Shown: one piece after another, positions 60,683 through 64,000 of the stretch
Position numbering within the stretch: position 1 is the stretch's first letter
Layout: each line of letters starts with the position of its first letter
Assembly (NCBI RefSeq): GCF_002292295.1
Contig: NZ_DBBS01000019.1
Location: 1 to 64,000 of the forward strand
Length of the DNA: 64,000 nucleotides
Direction: 5' to 3'
Source of the DNA: Sphingomonas sp. UBA978
Lineage (GTDB): Bacteria; Pseudomonadota; Alphaproteobacteria; Sphingomonadales; Sphingomonadaceae
Translations under genes and position numbers: made by a program
Notes under the pieces: generated by a model
What the model was told of the DNA's origin: nothing
Database searches by the model: none
What the model saw: only the letters and a program-made list of their open reading frames with translations

Positions 60683-61633
60683 CTACGCCCCGGCGGCGTC
60701 CAGTCGGTCGAGTTGGTCCTTGGTCAGTTCCAGCTCCATTGCGGGCAGCAGGTCTTCCAGCTGGTCGACCCGCGTCGCGCTGGCGATCGGGGCGGTGACG
60801 CCGTCCTGCGCGATCAGCCAGGCCAAGGCGATCTGCGCGTGGCTTGCGCCGGTCTCTTCCGCCACGCCGTCCACCGCCGCCAGCACGGCGGCGCCCTTGC
60901 CGTCGAGCAGATCGCCCATCCGGCCGCCGCGCACGCTCTGGCCGAGGTCGTCCCTGCTACGGTATTTGCCGGTCAGGAAGCCGGAGGCGAGGCCGTAATA
61001 AGGCAACACGCCGATATTTTCGGTGACGCAATAATCCTGCAATTCGCCCTCGAACCGATGGCGGCTGACCAGATTATATTCGGGCTGGAGCACGTGATAG
61101 CGGGGCAGGCCGCTTGCCTTGGCGGCATCGACCGCGGACTTCAGCCGGGCGGCGTGGAAATTGGAGGCGCCGAGGACGCGGACCTTGCCGGCGTCGATGA
61201 GCCTGCCGAACGCCTCCAGCACCGCCTCTTGCGGTACATCGTCATCGTCCTGATGCGCATAATAGAGATCGATGCGATCGGTGCTGAGCCGTTGCAGCGA
61301 CGCCTCCGCCGCGGCGGCGATACGGGCGGGGGCGAGCTTGTCGCCGCCGTCGCCGGGCAGCATGCCGACCTTGGTCGCGAGCAGCACCGAATCACGCTTG
61401 CCGCTCGCCTTGAGCCATTCGCCGATCATCGTTTCCGATTCGCCGCCCCGATGACCGTCGACCCAGGCGGAATAGACGTCGGCGGTGTCGATCATCGTCC
61501 CGCCGCCCGCGACGAAGGCGTCGAGCACGGCAAAGCTGGCAGCGCGATCGGCGGTCCAGCCAAAAACGTTGCCGCCGAGCACCAGCGGCGCGATCCGGAG
61601 GTCGGTGGAGCCGAGGCGGCGCGTGGCGGTCAT
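60683..61633 (-). CDS. Aldo/keto reductase
   Basis: A 316-residue NADPH-dependent AKR with TIM-barrel fold. It starts MTATRRLGSTDLRIAPLVLGGNVFGW. The catalytic Asp/Tyr are in MIDTADVYSAW, the Lys in VLLATKVGM and the His in DLYYAHQDDD; the cofactor site is PIASATRVDQLEDLL. Substrate unknown. ATG 61633 overlaps the stop of the upstream small lipoprotein gene (61630-61633), so the two are coupled. Confidence 0.94.
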   Translation of the reverse strand: MTATRRLGSTDLRIAPLVLGGNVFGWTADRAASFAVLDAFVAGGGTMIDTADVYSAWVDGHRGGESETMIGEWLKASGKRDSVLLATKVGMLPGDGGDKLAPARIAAAAEASLQRLSTDRIDLYYAHQDDDDVPQEAVLEAFGRLIDAGKVRVLGASNFHAARLKSAVDAAKASGLPRYHVLQPEYNLVSRHRFEGELQDYCVTENIGVLPYYGLASGFLTGKYRSRDDLGQSVRGGRMGDLLDGKGAAVLAAVDGVAEETGASHAQIALAWLIAQDGVTAPIASATRVDQLEDLLPAMELELTKDQLDRLDAAGA

Positions 61634-61824
61634 GGCGCGGTGTCCGTGTCGTTGGAGGTGGCGGCGTCGAGGTCGATGCTGTTGGCGTCGAGCATCGCGG
61701 CGGCGTCGTTCAGCTGCGCGGCTTCGTCCGCGGTGACCGCGCCGGGATCGTCGCCGTCGCCGCCGCGCGAACAGGCGGCGAGTAGCAGCAGGGGGAGCGT
61801 GGCCGACAGGATCAAACGCGACAT
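61630..61824 (-). CDS. Small Asp/Ala-rich lipoprotein
   Basis: A 64-residue protein with a lipobox LAAC (Cys18) and an acidic mature part (RGGDGDDPGAVTADEAAQLND, ending TDTAP). It overlaps the aldo/keto reductase start by 4 bp. Similar tiny acidic lipoproteins are common in sphingomonads, but no function is known. Confidence 0.75.
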   Translation of the reverse strand: MSRLILSATLPLLLLAACSRGGDGDDPGAVTADEAAQLNDAAAMLDANSIDLDAATSNDTDTAP

Positions 61825-61851
61825 GCGACCATACTCCCCCGAACGAGCGGC

Positions 61852-62202
61852 TTAGTCCTTCAGCGTACGGCCGGCGCGCTCCAGCGCATTGCCGGTCGCG
61901 TCGGCGGCGCGATCGGCGCCGTTGCTGATCGCCGCGCCGGCACGGTCCGCACTCGCGTCGAGGCGCTCGCCGGTGCGATCCGTCGCCGCATCGATCCGCT
62001 CGCCGGCATTGTCGAGGTTGCGCTCGGCGGAACCGAAGGCCCGATCGGTCGCGGCATCCACGTCGCTGACCGCGTTGCGCGTCGTCGCCTCGGCATCCGC
62101 GGCGATCGCATTGCCGGCTTCGGCGGTTTCGTTCTGCGTGTTCTGGCTGCACGCGGCGAGGCCGATGGCGAGCGGGGCAGCGAGGATCAGCAGGCGCTTC
62201 AT
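61852..62202 (-). CDS. Lipoprotein with Asp/Ala/Thr/Arg repeats
   Basis: A 116-residue protein starting MKRLLILAAPLAIGLAAC (lipobox LAAC, Cys18), followed by repeated AATDRAF/AATDRTG/ASADRAG/GADRAAD units with a heptad-like pattern, hence probably helical. Start ATG 62202; an upstream in-frame start would disrupt the signal peptide. It resembles small stress-linked surface lipoproteins in this lineage, but no family is assigned. Confidence 0.78.
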   Translation of the reverse strand: MKRLLILAAPLAIGLAACSQNTQNETAEAGNAIAADAEATTRNAVSDVDAATDRAFGSAERNLDNAGERIDAATDRTGERLDASADRAGAAISNGADRAADATGNALERAGRTLKD

Positions 62203-62262
62203 GATAATCTCCCAGGTGTCACTGACCGGCTGCAAACGCAGCATGGCCGGTTCGGGTCCGCG

Positions 62263-62290
62263 TTGACCTCATATAAAGATATCTTTATAT
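62263..62290 (+). promoter_or_regulatory. Promoter with a perfect 20-bp palindromic operator
   Basis: ATATAAAGAT-ATCTTTATAT (62271-62290) is a perfect palindrome. TTGACC at 62263-62268 and TTATAT at 62285-62290, spaced by 16 bases, could be the -35 and -10 elements, so the operator would cover the promoter. It lies 11 bp before the ArsR-methyltransferase gene, so it is probably the gene's autoregulatory site. Confidence 0.8.
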
Positions 62291-62301
62291 GTTGATGCGA
62301 C

Positions 62302-63282
62302 ATGACCCTCGCCCTCGATATCTTCCGTGCCTTAGCCGATGCGACGCGGCTGCGCATCTTTTCGCTGCTGCGCTCGATGGAGCTGTCGGTGGGCGAGCTG
62401 GCGCAGGTGCTCGGGCAGAGCCAGCCGCGCGTCAGCCGGCATGTGAAGATCCTGTGCGACGCCGGGCTGGCGGAGCGCCGCAAGGAGGGCAGCTGGGTGT
62501 TCGTCGCGCTCGGCCGGCAGGCGGCGACGCAGCCGGTCGCCGCCGCGATCGACCAGTGGCAGAAGAGCGAGCCCGATCACTGGGCGGTGGCCGATGCCGC
62601 GCGCCTCGCCGCGGTGCGCGCCGATCGGGCGGCGAGCGCGGCGCAATGGTTCGAAGGCCATGCCGACGAATGGGACGCGATCCGTTCGCTGCATATCGCC
62701 GAGAGCGAGGTCGAGGCGGCAATGGCGGGCGTGCTGGGCGATGGCCCGATCGGCAGCCTGATCGATATCGGCACCGGCACCGGGCGGATGCTCGAGGTGT
62801 TCGGGGGGCAGGCGGAGACGGCGCTGGGCATCGACCGGTCGTCGGAGATGTTGCGGCTGGCGCGTGCCAAGCTGCACGACCGGCCCAATACCGAATTGCG
62901 GCAGGCGGATCTCTATGCGCTGCCGATGGCGGATGGTGCGGCGGACGTCGCGATCTTGCATCACGTGCTGCATTTCGCGCAGCAGCCCGGCGCGGCGATC
63001 GCCGAGGCGGCGCGCGTGCTGGGGCCGGGCGGGCGACTGCTGATCGCGGACTTCGCCCCGCACGATCGCGAGGATTTGCGCACGCGCGACGCGCATACCC
63101 GGCTGGGCTTCGCGGACGAGCAGATCGCGGGCTGGTTCGGCAATGCCGGGCTGACGCTCGCGCGGACGGATACGCTCGAGGGCGGCGAACTGACGGTGAC
63201 ATTGTGGCTCGGACGCAAGTCCGGTGCGAATTTGCGTGAGGTGCCAGTGAAGAGCTTTGGGAAGAGGGTTGGGGCGGCATGA
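62302..63282 (+). CDS. ArsR-type regulator fused to SAM-dependent methyltransferase domain (SahR-like)
   Basis: A 326-residue protein: residues 1-90 form an ArsR winged helix (FRALADATRLRIFSLLRSMEL, QSQPRVSRHVKILCDAG), and residues 130-310 form a class I methyltransferase fold with the SAM motif LIDIGTGTGRMLEVFGG and ADVAILHHVLHFAQQP. This layout and the position ahead of metF fit the SahR family, reported to sense S-adenosylhomocysteine and control methionine-cycle genes. The palindromic operator upstream supports this. Its stop overlaps the metF start (ATGA at 63279-63282). Confidence 0.88.
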   Translation: MTLALDIFRALADATRLRIFSLLRSMELSVGELAQVLGQSQPRVSRHVKILCDAGLAERRKEGSWVFVALGRQAATQPVAAAIDQWQKSEPDHWAVADAARLAAVRADRAASAAQWFEGHADEWDAIRSLHIAESEVEAAMAGVLGDGPIGSLIDIGTGTGRMLEVFGGQAETALGIDRSSEMLRLARAKLHDRPNTELRQADLYALPMADGAADVAILHHVLHFAQQPGAAIAEAARVLGPGGRLLIADFAPHDREDLRTRDAHTRLGFADEQIAGWFGNAGLTLARTDTLEGGELTVTLWLGRKSGANLREVPVKSFGKRVGAA

Positions 63283-64000
63283 CGATCTCGGTGAACCAGC
63301 TCGAGGAGGCGCAGATCGCGCTCAAGGCGCCGCTCTATGCGGACGTCGCGGGCGATCTCGACGTGTCGTTCGAATTCTTCCCGCCGAAGAACGAGAAGAT
63401 GGAGGAACAGCTCTGGGACGCGGTGCGGACGCTGGAGCCATTGGCACCCAGCTTCGTGTCGGTGACCTATGGCGCGGGCGGGTCGACGCGCGAGCGGACG
63501 CATGCGACGGTGGCACGCATCCAGCGCGAGACGAGCCTCGCCGCGGCGGCGCACCTGACCTGTGTCGAGGCGACGAAGGCGGAGATCGATCAGGTTGCGG
63601 AGGAATATTGGGCGGCGGGCGTGCGCCATATCGTCGCGCTGCGCGGCGATCCGCCCGCGAGCGGCGCGAAATTCGCCAGCCATCCCGGCGGCTACGAGAA
63701 TGCGGCGGCGCTGGTCGCGGGTCTGAAGCGGCTGCATCCGTTCGAGATTTCGGTCGCGGCCTATCCCGAATGCCATCCGGATTCGCCGGACATGGCGGCC
63801 GACATCGACAATCTGAAGGCCAAGCTGGATGCCGGCGCGACCCGGGCGATCACGCAATTCTTCCACGAACCCGAAACCTTCTTCCGCTATCGCGACAAGG
63901 TGGCGGCGGCGGGGATCACCGCGGAGATCGTGCCGGGAATCATGCCGGTCACCAACTTCGCCAGCGTCGTGCGGATGAGCGCGATGTGCGGGACCGAGGT
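63279..64000 (+). CDS. metF: Methylenetetrahydrofolate reductase (3' truncated by window)
   Basis: MetF reduces 5,10-methylene-THF to 5-methyl-THF for methionine synthesis, an FAD enzyme. The visible 240 residues begin MTISVNQLEEAQIALKAPLY and include the family segments VSFEFFPPKNEKMEEQLW, YGAGGSTRERT, HLTCVEATKAEI, IVALRGDPP, EISVAAYPECHPDSPD and ITQFFHE. The frame runs off the right edge without a stop. It is coupled to the regulator upstream; metH-type genes would be expected further downstream. Confidence 0.95.
   Translation, partial: MTISVNQLEEAQIALKAPLYADVAGDLDVSFEFFPPKNEKMEEQLWDAVRTLEPLAPSFVSVTYGAGGSTRERTHATVARIQRETSLAAAAHLTCVEATKAEIDQVAEEYWAAGVRHIVALRGDPPASGAKFASHPGGYENAAALVAGLKRLHPFEISVAAYPECHPDSPDMAADIDNLKAKLDAGATRAITQFFHEPETFFRYRDKVAAAGITAEIVPGIMPVTNFASVVRMSAMCGTE

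Noticed and set aside
1..64000. CRISPR arrays, prophage, transposase or integrase genes
   Set aside because: No regularly spaced direct repeats with unique spacers and no transposase, integrase or phage structural motifs were found; all repeats seen are short palindromic intergenic elements.

Overview
The window is high-GC chromosomal DNA from an alphaproteobacterium, most probably Sphingomonas or a close relative. This rests on gene content: the glycine-cleavage operon split into gcvPA/gcvPB behind a tandem glycine riboswitch, an intracellular PHB depolymerase, two XrtA (exosortase A)-associated polysaccharide genes, DUF4893 and DUF2171/SWFGD proteins, an ScfR-type regulator next to isocitrate lyase, and many sphingomonad-style intergenic palindromes. 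I see no prophage, insertion sequence, rRNA or CRISPR array. The single RNA gene is a tRNA-Ala.

Layout. 1-3.6 kb: end of an unknown gene, then rnhA-thrB and ispH on the minus strand, then a lipoprotein. 3.6-8.8 kb: glycine riboswitch and gcvT-gcvH-gcvPA-gcvPB. 9-16 kb: two membrane proteins, an archaeal/eukaryotic-type prolyl-tRNA synthetase, trhO and RNase R. 16-27 kb: a saccharopine-dehydrogenase-like reductase, an ABC exporter, PhaZ, a flavin-binding-fold protein, a possible 29-residue membrane peptide locus, thiolase and MaoC hydratase, and bifunctional PutA. 27-30 kb: MscS channel, topoisomerase IB and a DJ-1/PfpI protein. 30-38 kb: a cell-surface block with acyltransferase, XrtA-associated O-glycosylation ligase, Rap1a/Tai-like protein, L,D-transpeptidase, coiled-coil lipoprotein, XrtA-associated glycosyltransferase and an MFS transporter. 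38-47 kb: SodC, ThpR, BAX-inhibitor-like protein, transglutaminase, a predicted general-stress gene, extensin-like and NUDIX proteins, tRNA-Ala(CGC), a low-complexity DUF2171 protein, an oxidoreductase and an EamA transporter. 47-57 kb: RNase E divergent from amidase AmiC, a zinc metallopeptidase, 3-hydroxybutyrate dehydrogenase, DUF4893, a CDF transporter and an AbrB-Doc toxin-antitoxin pair. 57-64 kb: ScfR-type regulator and aceA, aldo/keto reductase, small lipoproteins, and an ArsR-methyltransferase fusion (SahR-like) leading into metF.

Functional themes. PHB and acetyl-CoA use is represented by phaZ, 3-hydroxybutyrate dehydrogenase, thiolase, MaoC and isocitrate lyase. One-carbon metabolism is represented by the gcv operon and sahR-metF, both with visible regulatory elements. 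RNA processing is represented by rnhA, rnr, rne, trhO and thpR.

The observations most worth follow-up are: (1) a ~103-bp palindromic repeat inserted in frame in putA, with a sister copy inside the gcv operon; (2) a 29-residue hydrophobic peptide with a consensus Shine-Dalgarno, flanking hairpins and a degenerate second copy of its start region; (3) a His/Asp-rich insertion in the RNase E S1 domain; (4) a consensus EcfG-type promoter driving a small disordered protein; (5) a perfect 20-bp palindrome overlapping the sahR promoter.
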